Assembly (NCBI GenBank): GCA_024693415.1
Contig: JAILKX010000100.1
Coordinates: 1-12,068 of the forward strand
Origin: Bacilli bacterium
GTDB taxonomy: Bacteria; Bacillota_I; Bacilli_A; RFN20; CAG-826
Length of the DNA: 12,068 nucleotides
Direction: 5' to 3'
This document shows, one piece after another, positions 1 through 6,914 of this stretch. The translations under genes were made by a program, and so were the position numbers. Under the pieces are notes generated by a model. That model saw only the letters and a program-made list of their open reading frames with translations. It did not search any database and was not told where the DNA came from. Numbering within the stretch: position 1 is the stretch's first letter; each line of letters starts with the position of its first letter.

Positions 1-72
1 CGTCAAAACCACGGCCGCGATGGCCGCGAGCCCAAGATAGCCGATGCAGAGGATGTCCCTTCCCTTTTTCAT
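1..72 (-). CDS. N-terminus of an unknown membrane or exported protein (partial)
   Basis: Read on the minus strand from the ATG at 72, the frame is open to the window edge and gives 24 residues: a short basic N-terminus (MKKGRD) followed by a hydrophobic stretch rich in Leu, Ala, Ile and Val. This is the shape of a first membrane segment or a signal sequence; no Cys lipobox is visible in the part present, although a Cys occurs at residue 9. An extended -10 box lies 7 nt before the ATG and there is no Shine-Dalgarno, so the mRNA should be leaderless. The gene is divergent from the Lgt-family gene with only 61 bp between them. The family cannot be named from so little sequence. Confidence 0.55.
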   Translation of the reverse strand, partial: MKKGRDILCIGYLGLAAIAAVVLT

Positions 73-133
73 AATTACGATTTTAGCATAAATATACCCA
101 TGGTTTCGGCTCGGTGCTAATATAAACAACGTT
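73..133. promoter_or_regulatory. Back-to-back divergent promoters with extended -10 boxes
   Basis: The 61-bp spacer holds two extended -10 elements facing opposite ways. On the minus strand TGCTAAAAT (positions 88 down to 80) lies 7 nt before the ATG at 72. On the plus strand TGCTAATAT (115-123) lies 10 nt before the ATG at 134. Neither has a good -35 hexamer, which extended -10 promoters can do without. With normal start-site spacing both transcripts would begin at, or a few nt before, the start codon, and neither leader has room for a Shine-Dalgarno. The promoter calls rest on motif match only. Confidence 0.55.
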
Positions 134-886
134 ATGTATCCGATGCTTGGCCCGATAGAGTCGTACATGGTGCTCCTGATCGTAGGGATCATCGCGGCCC
201 TTTTCCTGTTTGAGTATTATTTCCGCAAGGTCATCAAAGAGAAGGGCGATAAGATCTTCTATCTGGAGATGCTGCTCGCCGCGGCGATCCTCCTTGGCCT
301 TATTGGGGCCTATGTGGTTCAGAACCTCTATGACCTGATCGCCGACCCCGCGCATTATGCTTGGCAATGGAAATCCACCTTCTTCGGCGGCGCGATCTTC
401 GGCGTCGGCGGGTTCGTGCTCCTATATTTCATCTTCGTCCGCAAGAAATACCCGGAAGGCCTTGGCAAGATCTTCGTGATCGCGCCGGCCGCGATTGCCC
501 TGGCCCATGGCTTCGGGCGCATCGGGTGCTTCCTCGAAGGATGCTGCTATGGCATCGAAAGCGATGCGTGGTACGCGATGTATTTCCCTAGCCTCGATAA
601 GACGGTCATCCCGACCCAGCTTTTTGAGGCGATCTTCCTGTTCGTTCTTGCGGCGACTTTGATCCTCATCGCGTTCAAGAAGCAGAGCCTATTGACCATC
701 CCGGTCTACGCGATCGGATATGGCGTGTGGCGGTTCCTCATCGAATTCCTCCGCGACGACGATCGCGGCTCCTTCCTCCCCGGGCTTAGCCCATCGCAAT
801 TCTGGGCCTTGCTGCTCGCGCTTGCCGGCATCGGCTTCTTGGTTTACCTCCTCATCAGGAAACGCAAAGCGGCCCAAGCCCAATAA
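134..886 (+). CDS. lgt: Lgt-family prolipoprotein diacylglyceryl transferase, variant signature
   Basis: This 250-residue polytopic membrane protein belongs to the Lgt family, whose members move diacylglycerol from phosphatidylglycerol to the lipobox Cys of prolipoproteins at the outer face of the membrane. The core signature HGFGRIGCFLEGCCYG is at about residues 125-140 and a C-terminal WRFLIEFLRDD segment at about 199-209 matches the usual R-F-x-x-E-F-x-R end. About seven hydrophobic segments are visible and the length is normal for the family. The position of the conserved His-Gly-Gly loop reads TFFGGA (residues 82-87), so the His of E. coli-type enzymes is missing. The Asn/Glu-rich signature of proteobacterial Lgt is also replaced by Cys-Gly-Cys-Cys, a variant I associate with some Gram-positive members. 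A lipoprotein substrate is encoded in this window at 8102. The start is set by the -10 box only 10 nt upstream; there is no Shine-Dalgarno. Family membership is firm, activity less so. Confidence 0.85.
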   Translation: MYPMLGPIESYMVLLIVGIIAALFLFEYYFRKVIKEKGDKIFYLEMLLAAAILLGLIGAYVVQNLYDLIADPAHYAWQWKSTFFGGAIFGVGGFVLLYFIFVRKKYPEGLGKIFVIAPAAIALAHGFGRIGCFLEGCCYGIESDAWYAMYFPSLDKTVIPTQLFEAIFLFVLAATLILIAFKKQSLLTIPVYAIGYGVWRFLIEFLRDDDRGSFLPGLSPSQFWALLLALAGIGFLVYLLIRKRKAAQAQ

Positions 887-892
887 AAACGA

Positions 893-923
893 CGAATTCG
901 AATGCACGTATCGCGCGGATTTG
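893..923 (+). repeat. Hairpin repeat element, copy 1 (downstream of the Lgt gene)
   Basis: Positions 893-921 match the reverse complement of 1887-1915 at 25 of 29 positions. The element begins CGAATTCGAAT seven bases after the Lgt stop codon and folds as an imperfect 10-bp stem (899-908 with 914-923) around a 5-nt loop (909-913). Three of the four differences from copy 2 fall in the loop. Both copies have the same orientation relative to the gene they follow. No clear T-tract follows this copy, so it is weak as an intrinsic terminator; it may be a processed-end structure or a small dispersed repeat. Confidence 0.6.
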
Positions 924-938
924 CTTCCTTAAGAAAAA

Positions 939-967
939 TTTTGATTATTTCCGAGAAGTGGTAAAAT
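939..967 (+). promoter_or_regulatory. Promoter for the YwaF-like gene
   Basis: An extended -10 box TGGTAAAAT ends at 967. A weak -35 candidate TTTTGA at 939-944 is 17 bp upstream of it. The start codon at 989 lies 21 nt after the -10 box, so the expected leader is only about 14-15 nt and it carries no purine-rich Shine-Dalgarno. Motif match only. Confidence 0.5.
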
Positions 968-988
968 AACTCCTCGTAAGACTGACCT

Positions 989-1867
989 ATGCATTTTATT
1001 CCTAGCACAAAACAACCTCCTACCACCCCATATGGCTTTTTCGATGATGCATATACCCTCTCGAGCAAAGGCTACGCTGGGCAAGACAGGATGTCGGCCA
1101 AGCAATTTGTGGTCATGGGCATCTTGTTTCTTTTGATCGTGATCGCCTCGATCCTCCTAAGGAAGGCAAAGCGCGAAAAGCTTTATACCATATACCGCGT
1201 GCTTGCGATCGCGATGCCGCTTCTTGAGATCAGCAAGATCATCTTCTCAAGCTATTTTGACATCGTGAACGGCGCTTCGTTCAACTGGGGCGGCATCTTG
1301 CCGTTCTACACCTGCTCGATGCTTCTGTACTTCCTCCCCTTCGTCGCTTGGGGCAAAGGCAAGATGAAGAAGTGGTCGAGCGCGTTCTTCGCGACCATCG
1401 GCCTAGTGGCGGGCTTATCGAACTTCGTCTACCTAAGCGCAGCCGGATGGTATCCGATCTTCACCTTCGGATGCATTTATTCCATCCTTTTCCATGGCGC
1501 GATCGTATTCGTCGGGATGTCGCTTATCATAACCGGCGAATATACCCCATCTTGGATTTCGGTCCGCGACGGCATGATCCCCGTGTTGATGTTCTCGGCC
1601 TTCATCATCCCGATCAATTTCATCATTAGGGCCTATGCCCCGGATTCCGCGAACGTCGATTACATGCTTCTGATGAACTGCAATGAGTTCCCGATCATCG
1701 GCGACTTCGCCGCGTTCCTCACTTCGCATAACCTCACGATCCTCTTCACGCTGTTCATGCTCGTGGTGGTCTATCCGGCCGCGACGGCGATCATCGTCTC
1801 GATCGAAGTGGGGCTGCTCAAATTGTTCGCCCTTCCCGTCCGCCGCTATCAGAAACGGACCGACTGA
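989..1867 (+). CDS. YwaF/TIGR02206-type integral membrane protein
   Basis: This 292-residue protein has about seven membrane segments and resembles the YwaF (TIGR02206) family of integral membrane proteins, whose biochemical role is not known. Supporting features are the length, the segment order, the polar patch NWGGILPFYTCSM at about 98-110 and the membrane-embedded HNLTILF near the end. The first ~40 residues are soluble and end in GYAGQDRMSAKQF just before the first membrane segment. I keep the start at 989, because the promoter lies 21 nt upstream and the FFDDAY...GY...D stretch looks like the pre-membrane part of family members; an ATG at 1091 is the alternative. It ends in a basic tail (RRYQKRTD) and is closed by a terminator at 1920-1948. 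Family assignment is from memory of family features, not a search. Confidence 0.7.
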   Translation: MHFIPSTKQPPTTPYGFFDDAYTLSSKGYAGQDRMSAKQFVVMGILFLLIVIASILLRKAKREKLYTIYRVLAIAMPLLEISKIIFSSYFDIVNGASFNWGGILPFYTCSMLLYFLPFVAWGKGKMKKWSSAFFATIGLVAGLSNFVYLSAAGWYPIFTFGCIYSILFHGAIVFVGMSLIITGEYTPSWISVRDGMIPVLMFSAFIIPINFIIRAYAPDSANVDYMLLMNCNEFPIIGDFAAFLTSHNLTILFTLFMLVVVYPAATAIIVSIEVGLLKLFALPVRRYQKRTD

Positions 1868-1878
1868 TTTCTTCGCGC

Positions 1879-1915
1879 AAAAACCGAATCCGCGGGGGAC
1901 GTGTATTCGAATTCG
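1879..1915 (-). repeat. Hairpin repeat element, copy 2; possible terminator of the regulator/kinase operon
   Basis: Positions 1887-1915 are the second copy of the 29-nt element, inverted relative to copy 1 at 893-921. Read on the minus strand it lies 25 nt past the sensor-kinase stop. It forms a 10-bp stem (1909-1900 with 1894-1885) with one mismatch and one G-T pair around a 5-nt loop, followed by G and five Ts (1883-1879). That is a plausible intrinsic terminator for the minus-strand operon. Conserved arms with a changed loop suggest that the structure is what is kept. Confidence 0.55.
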
Positions 1916-1919
1916 ATGT

Positions 1920-1948
1920 CCGACGACGATGTCGGTCTTTTTATTTTT
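1920..1948 (+). terminator. Intrinsic terminator after the YwaF-like gene
   Basis: CCGAC (1920-1924) and GTCGG (1931-1935) form a 5-bp GC-rich stem around a 6-nt loop, followed by TCTTTTTATTTTT (1936-1948). The T-tract runs into the last codons of the convergent sensor-kinase gene, so the two transcripts overlap slightly. The stem is short, so strength is uncertain. Confidence 0.55.
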
Positions 1949-3278
1949 CGTCGGGGATGGCGACCTTGATGACGAAGATGCCGTTTTGGGTTTGGATATC
2001 GGTGGTGCCGCCGTATTTCTTGGTGATCCTCTTGATGGATTGGATGCCTAAGCCATGGTTCAGGTCATCGCCTTTCTGGGTGATGAAGCGGCCGTCTTCC
2101 ATCTTGATCTCCCCTTCGTAGAAATTGTCGCAGCGGAAGGTGGAAATCCCTTTCTGGTGGTAGATGCTTGCGGAGATGATGCGCCGCGATTTGTCCTGAA
2201 GCTTCATCGATGCCTCGATCGCGTTGTCGAGGATGTTGCCGATCAAGGTGAATAAGTCTACCGAGGAAACGGTGGAGAAGGCGTTCGGGTCGCCGGTATA
2301 GGACATTCTGATGCGGTGCTTTTTGCAATAGCCCCATTTCTCGCGGAGGACGATGTTCAAAACCTGATTGTCTAAGTAGATCGTGGACTCGAAGTCGTCG
2401 ATGTCCTCTTCTAGGGAGGATAGGAGCTTTTCCGCCTCTTCGCCGCCCGCCCGCAGGATCTTCACCTGATGCTTCAGGTCGTGGGCCTTGGTGCGGAGGT
2501 CCTCGGCGTTGGCCTTGGAGAACTTGAATTGTCGCCCCTGTTCCTCCAATAGCCTCGAGACGAGCTCGTTTTCGCTTGTTAATTCATCGTTCCGCCTCAA
2601 CAGATAGTCGGTGGTGAACAAGACGACGTAGCAGGCCACCTGGCTTAATAATAAGCAGACGTAGAGCGCGTTGTCGTTGGCCCCGTAAAACTCGCCGATG
2701 GCGATGCAGACGATCACTAATGACGCGACGAAGACATAGACGATGAGCAAGGGCTTGGTCAAAGTGTTGTTCGCGCGGAGCACAACCTTCCTCATCGCGA
2801 ATATGGCGAGGAAATAAGTGGTGATGTAGATTCCAAGATACGGGAACAGGTTCACGATGTTCGGCATCCCGGCTATGTTCAGGAAGTTATGGGAAGGATC
2901 GAGCGCGGTCACGAAGACGCTATAGAGGGAGAAGGCGGTCGAGCGGAGGGCAAGCCCCTGGACGACGGAGGAGAATATGTTGCCCGCCTTTTCCTCGAAA
3001 AGCGATATTTCCAATAGATATATGAGGGCCGGGAAGGCGAAATAGCCTAATACGGACGCGGTGATCTGGTAGGCGGCCTCATAGGAGTGGCTATCCATGA
3101 AGTGGAAGAACGCGACGCTTAACCCAGCCGTTGCGCCCCCAAGTACGATCAAAGCCAAGATCAAGCGCAGATAAAAATGGCTGCGGCGCTTCTTGTATAG
3201 GAGGAATGGCGCGCACGCGGTGATGGTTTCGACCGCCGTGAGCATCCATCTTATGCCAACGAAATGAATGACAGGCAT
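1941..3278 (-). CDS. AgrC-like sensor histidine kinase (GHKL ATPase domain)
   Basis: This 445-residue membrane sensor kinase should phosphorylate the LytTR regulator encoded just upstream. Residues 1 to about 225 hold roughly six or seven hydrophobic segments forming an integral membrane sensor. A coiled-coil-like linker at about 228-258 leads to the phosphoacceptor box KAHDLKHQ, with His266. The GHKL ATPase domain follows: N-box GNILDNAIEAS at 347-357 and glycine box NHGLGI at 407-412. This arrangement and the LytTR partner match the HPK10 (AgrC/ComD) group, which often senses peptides. No AgrB-like processing enzyme or candidate peptide gene is nearby, so the signal is unknown. The gene starts 2 nt after the regulator's stop codon, with a GGAG 7 nt before its ATG inside the regulator's last codons, which indicates translational coupling in one operon. 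Confidence 0.9.
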   Translation of the reverse strand: MPVIHFVGIRWMLTAVETITACAPFLLYKKRRSHFYLRLILALIVLGGATAGLSVAFFHFMDSHSYEAAYQITASVLGYFAFPALIYLLEISLFEEKAGNIFSSVVQGLALRSTAFSLYSVFVTALDPSHNFLNIAGMPNIVNLFPYLGIYITTYFLAIFAMRKVVLRANNTLTKPLLIVYVFVASLVIVCIAIGEFYGANDNALYVCLLLSQVACYVVLFTTDYLLRRNDELTSENELVSRLLEEQGRQFKFSKANAEDLRTKAHDLKHQVKILRAGGEEAEKLLSSLEEDIDDFESTIYLDNQVLNIVLREKWGYCKKHRIRMSYTGDPNAFSTVSSVDLFTLIGNILDNAIEASMKLQDKSRRIISASIYHQKGISTFRCDNFYEGEIKMEDGRFITQKGDDLNHGLGIQSIKRITKKYGGTTDIQTQNGIFVIKVAIPDEK

Positions 3279-3280
3279 GG

Positions 3281-4003
3281 TTATGCTCCGTTGAATGAAT
3301 TAAACGCGGACAGGAACGCTTCGCGGTAAGAGCGGGTGAGCGGCACGCTCAAGAGCTTCTCGCCGTCATTGATGAAGATGTCGTTTTTGCCGACCCTGTC
3401 GATATGGGAAAGGTTCACCATGAAGGAGTTGCCGCTGCGGGCGAAGCGGGAGGAAAGGTCCTCCGCGTAATCCTTCATCGCGCCGCGGACCACCAGGGTC
3501 CCTCCGTTTTTCAAATGGAAGTGCAGGTAGTGGCGGATGACCTCGAGATAGAGGATGTCGGATTCCTTGACCTTCACGATGCCGTCCAAGGTCTTCAATA
3601 TGATGTCGCGGTCGATCGTATGGGAGATGATGTCGAGGATCTTGTGCATCTTGAGCAGGAATTCCTCATAGATGAGGGGCTTGACGATGTAATCGATCGC
3701 GTTCACCTTGTAGCCCTCGATCGCGAAGTGGGTGGATTTGGTGAGGAAGACGATCGCGATCTTCGAGTTGTCCGCCCTCACCTTCTCTGCGATGTCCATC
3801 CCGGTGATCTCCTCTCCTTCGAGGAGGATGTCGAGGAACAGCAGGTCGTATTTGGAGAAGGATTGCTGCATGAAGTCCGCGGAACTCGAAAAAACATCGA
3901 GGGAGTATTCGTCCTTTCCCCCGCGGAAGTAGCGTTCCACCATCTGCTTGGTGGCAGCCGCTTCCTCGGCATTGTCTTCGAGCATTCCGATATGGATTTT
4001 CAT
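3281..4003 (-). CDS. LytTR-family DNA-binding response regulator
   Basis: This is a cytoplasmic response regulator of 240 residues from the chosen start (MKIHIGMLEDN). The receiver domain covers about 1-125: acidic pocket E9/D10, phosphoacceptor D58 in YDLLFLDILLEG, the switch Thr in FLTKS and the conserved Lys in YIVKPL. A LytTR DNA-binding domain covers about 135-238, with the typical ILYLEV and FMVNLSHIDRV segments. An in-frame ATG four codons earlier (4015) would add MREP. I prefer 4003 because receiver domains usually begin right at this strand and because the -10 box at 4024-4019 would put the transcript start close to 4012, inside the longer version. The sensor kinase follows 2 nt later. 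The target genes are unknown; a direct-repeat LytTR site is not evident in the nearby promoters. Confidence 0.9.
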   Translation of the reverse strand: MKIHIGMLEDNAEEAAATKQMVERYFRGGKDEYSLDVFSSSADFMQQSFSKYDLLFLDILLEGEEITGMDIAEKVRADNSKIAIVFLTKSTHFAIEGYKVNAIDYIVKPLIYEEFLLKMHKILDIISHTIDRDIILKTLDGIVKVKESDILYLEVIRHYLHFHLKNGGTLVVRGAMKDYAEDLSSRFARSGNSFMVNLSHIDRVGKNDIFINDGEKLLSVPLTRSYREAFLSAFNSFNGA

Positions 4004-4018
4004 TGGTTCGCGCATAAC

Positions 4019-4027
4019 ATTTTCCCA
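4019..4027 (-). promoter_or_regulatory. Probable -10 region for the regulator/kinase operon
   Basis: On the minus strand TGGGAAAAT (4027 down to 4019) resembles the extended -10 box TGGTAAAAT used before the YwaF-like gene. It lies just past the T-tract of the upstream glycosidase operon, so the regulator pair should have its own short transcript. The start codon at 4003 is 15 nt downstream and no Shine-Dalgarno fits in that space. The first base of the hexamer is off consensus. Confidence 0.4.
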
Positions 4028-4033
4028 CGTTTT

Positions 4034-4071
4034 AACAAAAATGGGGAGGCTCGCGTATTACGAACCTCCCC
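4034..4071 (-). terminator. Strong intrinsic terminator of the lipoprotein/GH3 operon
   Basis: On the minus strand, starting 11 nt after the GH3 stop codon, an 11-bp stem (4071-4061 with 4053-4043, one G-T pair) encloses a 7-nt loop and is followed by ATTTTTGTT. The arms contain GGGGAGG and CCTCCCC. The opposite strand has no T-tract, so it should work in one direction only. It separates the surface operon from the regulator operon. Confidence 0.85.
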
Positions 4072-4082
4072 AATGGTGCGGA

Positions 4083-6890
4083 TTAGGCGCCGACCGCTTT
4101 TGAGCCCTTCAGATAGAAGAACCAGCAGAGGGCGATGGCGACGCCGAAGCCGCCGACCACGGCGCAGTCAGCTGCGACGAGGGTGTTCCACCACGGGAAT
4201 GTGGTGGCGGTGCTTTCGACCGGAGCGCCTCCGTTTGCCTTGTAGCGTTCATCGACCGCCCAGGATTTGGTGATGCCATAGATGATGTCTTTGGCGCGGT
4301 GATGGATGTAGTACTGCATCGTCTCGTCGTCTTTGACTTCGTCAAGGGACCAGTAGCTGTCGGAGGTGTTGAGCCACATATTGGTTCCCGCCCAGAGGCC
4401 GGAGATGTGGTCTTGGTAGAACATCGCGGGAACGGAGGCCTGGTCGGTGATGACGAAGCCTTCGAATCCCCACTCATCGCGGAGGATGTTGGTCATGATG
4501 CCCTTGTGGGCTCCGATCCAACGGGCCCCGGCGCGGTTCATGGCGCACATGAGGGCATTGGTTTTGCCTTCGACGACGATGTCTTCGAAGCCCTTGAGGA
4601 AGATCTCGCGGGCCGCCTGCTCTTTGGCGAAGAACGCGCCGCCGTAACGGTTGGTCTCTTGGTCATTGAGCGCGAAGTGCTTGGCGTAGGTGATGACGCC
4701 CATCTTGCGGAGCCCCTTCATCTCAGCGGCGCCGATTTTGCCGGAGAGGCAGGGATCTTCGGAGTAGTACTCGAAGTTACGTCCGGAGTAGGGTGAGCGG
4801 TGGATGTTGGCGCCGGGGCCATAGACGCCGGCGACGCCGAGGGCGATGGAATCCTCGCCGAAGTAGGTGCCGAGGGCTTCCATGAGGCTGACGTTCCAGG
4901 TCGAGGCCATGACGACTTCAGCGGGCCACGCCATGGCGGAGGTTCCGCCGACGAGGGTGCCGGAGATGCCGGATGGGCCGTCCTTGTCCTGGGTCTTGGG
5001 CAGGCCGATGCGATCGATCTGCTGAGTGGAGTATCCGCCCAAACGGATGAGCTTGGTCATCTGCTTGTAGGAGAGCTGGGCGACGAGGTCGTCCCAACGG
5101 GCGTCGGTGTATTCGGCATCGACGAGGTCCTGGACGGTATAGGCGGTGGTTTCGGAGTTCGTGCGGAAGGTGAACGCCGCGACGGCCGCATCGTCTTCGG
5201 TGTCAGTGCTGACGTCGAAGAAGGGGAGGTCATCAAGGAGTGCCTGAGGCGCGGCGTAGCTTCCGTTAGCGAAGACGGTCGGGAAGGTTCCGGACCAGTC
5301 GGCGCGGCTCAGATAGGTGTAGGAGTCGTAGTAGTTGATGTCCACGTCTTCCATGCGGTTGGTGATGGCTTTCCCGGTGACGGAGGAGGTGGCGCAGGAG
5401 GTGGAGTCGACCGCGTCGAGGGTCATGACCTTCTTGGCGTAGGCGGATTCGCCTTTGGCGGTCATGCCGTCATCGACGGTTTTGCCTTTGGCGGCGAGGA
5501 TGTTGTTCAAGCCGTCGTGGGCGTTTTTGCCGGCGGCGATGTAGTAATCGCCTTTGCCAAGGACATAGGTCTTGGCGCCGGAATCGTCATAGACGGCGAG
5601 ATCTTCTTTGTCGATCGTGACCGTGACTTTCTCGGTGGCGCCGGCGCTTAAGGTCTTGGTCTTGCCGAAGCCGACGAGTTCGACGGAAGCGACTTCGACG
5701 CCTCCGGCGGTGTAGGGCTTCTGAGCATAGATCTCGACCACTTCCTTGCCGGCGTAGTCGCCGGTGTTCTTGACGGTGACGCTTGCCTCATAGCCGCCTT
5801 CGATCTCCTTGACTTCGAAGTCGCTCCAGGAGAAGGTGGTGTAACTCAAGCCATAGCCGAAGGGGAATTGGACCGCTTTGGAATAATCGAAGCCGGTCGT
5901 GTTGCCGAGGACGACGTCCTCATAGCGGGTCTCATAGTAGCGGTAGCCGACGTAGATGCCTTCGCCATAGACGAGGTACTTGGCGCCGTTTTCGACGCTG
6001 CTATTGGTGATCGAGTAGTTGCCGAGGTTGACGGTCGAAGGGGCGCTTGTGGAGTCGTAGGCGTAGGTGTCGACGAGTCGGCCCGACGGGGCGACGGTTC
6101 CGTTGAGGATCCTGCCAACCGCGTAAAGGCCTTCTTGCCCGACGCCGCCGAGCCAGATCGCGGCTTTGACGTTGGCGTACTCCGCTTCCTCCAAGAAGCC
6201 AAGTTCTACAGGGTTATTCGCGTTGACGAGGAGGATTACCTTGGAGAATTTGGAGCAGGCGAGCTTGATCATGTCGCGCTCATCGTTATCGAGTTGGAGG
6301 TAGGTGTAACCGGTGGAAAGAGCGGTTTTGGGAAGGTCCGCGGACTCGCCGCCGGAACGTCCGACGGTGCAGATGGCGACGTCGTCGCTATCGAGGGACG
6401 CCTTCACTTCGTCGGTGTAGACGGAGAGGGGAACCTCGTTGACGACGAAGCTCCCTCTGCCGGTTTCGTCCGGGGTCTGCTTGCGGTAAGTGCTGCCCGC
6501 GCCGGTGTCGTAGAAGTTCCAAAGGGTGGAGTTGACGGTGTAGCCTTCGGATTCGAGGGCTGTCTTGAGGTTCGGAGCGGTGGAGGTATCCACAGATCCG
6601 GAGCCGGCTCCGCCGTAGACGAAGTCGACGCTATTCTGCCCGAGGAGGGCGAGTTTCGTTTCCGTTGACGCTAAGGGGAGAGCGTTGTCCTTGTTCTGGA
6701 GCAGCACTGCGCCTTCTTCGGCCACCTGACGGCAAACGTCCTTTTCGGAGGAGCTTGCCGTATAGGTGGATTTGGTGAAGTAGACGTCGAGCAGGCCGCC
6801 GTAGTTATTGGCGATGCCGGTGCCGATCAATAGGGCTGCGCTCAGGGTTACGCCTACGCCGGAGACGATGATTGCATTGCGTAATTTCAT
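4083..6890 (-). CDS. Glycoside hydrolase family 3, swapped domain order, membrane-anchored at both ends
   Basis: This 935-residue enzyme has both GH3 modules, but the order is swapped. An N-terminal membrane segment (about 5-27) is followed by the alpha/beta sandwich domain normally C-terminal (about 55-350, beginning EEGAVLLQNKDNALPL). Next come a fibronectin-III-like domain (about 355-440), a linker rich in Asp, Thr and Ala, and the TIM barrel last (about 600-890). Barrel motifs are intact: KDGPSGI near 635, RNFEYYSEDP near 705, KHF at 737-739 within KHFALNDQE, and FVITDQA with the probable nucleophile Asp816. Glu182 in GRSGGESADLP is the candidate acid/base. The NagZ-type His/Asp dyad loop is absent, so beta-glucosidase- or xylosidase-type activity is likelier than hexosaminidase; the substrate is unknown. 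A second membrane segment (about 904-927) and a basic tail close the protein. There is no lipobox. It lies 24 nt after the lipoprotein gene on the same transcript; a GGAG 10 nt before the ATG may serve as its ribosome binding site. Confidence 0.92.
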   Translation of the reverse strand: MKLRNAIIVSGVGVTLSAALLIGTGIANNYGGLLDVYFTKSTYTASSSEKDVCRQVAEEGAVLLQNKDNALPLASTETKLALLGQNSVDFVYGGAGSGSVDTSTAPNLKTALESEGYTVNSTLWNFYDTGAGSTYRKQTPDETGRGSFVVNEVPLSVYTDEVKASLDSDDVAICTVGRSGGESADLPKTALSTGYTYLQLDNDERDMIKLACSKFSKVILLVNANNPVELGFLEEAEYANVKAAIWLGGVGQEGLYAVGRILNGTVAPSGRLVDTYAYDSTSAPSTVNLGNYSITNSSVENGAKYLVYGEGIYVGYRYYETRYEDVVLGNTTGFDYSKAVQFPFGYGLSYTTFSWSDFEVKEIEGGYEASVTVKNTGDYAGKEVVEIYAQKPYTAGGVEVASVELVGFGKTKTLSAGATEKVTVTIDKEDLAVYDDSGAKTYVLGKGDYYIAAGKNAHDGLNNILAAKGKTVDDGMTAKGESAYAKKVMTLDAVDSTSCATSSVTGKAITNRMEDVDINYYDSYTYLSRADWSGTFPTVFANGSYAAPQALLDDLPFFDVSTDTEDDAAVAAFTFRTNSETTAYTVQDLVDAEYTDARWDDLVAQLSYKQMTKLIRLGGYSTQQIDRIGLPKTQDKDGPSGISGTLVGGTSAMAWPAEVVMASTWNVSLMEALGTYFGEDSIALGVAGVYGPGANIHRSPYSGRNFEYYSEDPCLSGKIGAAEMKGLRKMGVITYAKHFALNDQETNRYGGAFFAKEQAAREIFLKGFEDIVVEGKTNALMCAMNRAGARWIGAHKGIMTNILRDEWGFEGFVITDQASVPAMFYQDHISGLWAGTNMWLNTSDSYWSLDEVKDDETMQYYIHHRAKDIIYGITKSWAVDERYKANGGAPVESTATTFPWWNTLVAADCAVVGGFGVAIALCWFFYLKGSKAVGA

Positions 6891-6914
6891 CGATGTCTGT
6901 CTCCGCGTTGACGA

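Noticed and set aside
893..1915. The inverted 29-nt copies as terminal inverted repeats of a transposon carrying the YwaF-like gene
   Set aside because: No transposase or target duplication is seen, and each copy fits better as a 3'-end element of the gene it follows. The possibility is weak but not excluded.
4004..4034. LytTR direct-repeat binding site in front of the regulator (GTT-containing 9-mers)
   Set aside because: The two GTT cores are 18 bp apart and match the consensus poorly; the usual repeat distance is about 21-22 bp.
3404..4273. Plus-strand open frame opposite the response regulator
   Set aside because: It has the same shadow composition, crosses a strong terminator hairpin and lies opposite an intact LytTR regulator.
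4800..6668. Long plus-strand open frames opposite the GH3 gene (4800-5651 and 5868-6668)
   Set aside because: They are rich in Gly, Val and Asp with no domain, no ribosome binding site and no promoter. They mirror the codon pattern of the clearly coding minus strand.
4083..6890. GH3 gene as a frameshifted or mis-assembled fusion because the domains are in the wrong order
   Set aside because: The frame is continuous, all motifs are intact, and this swapped order is known in some GH3 enzymes.
6830..6890. GH3 as a second lipoprotein
   Set aside because: The N-terminal hydrophobic segment has no Cys and no lipobox, so a membrane anchor is the better reading.
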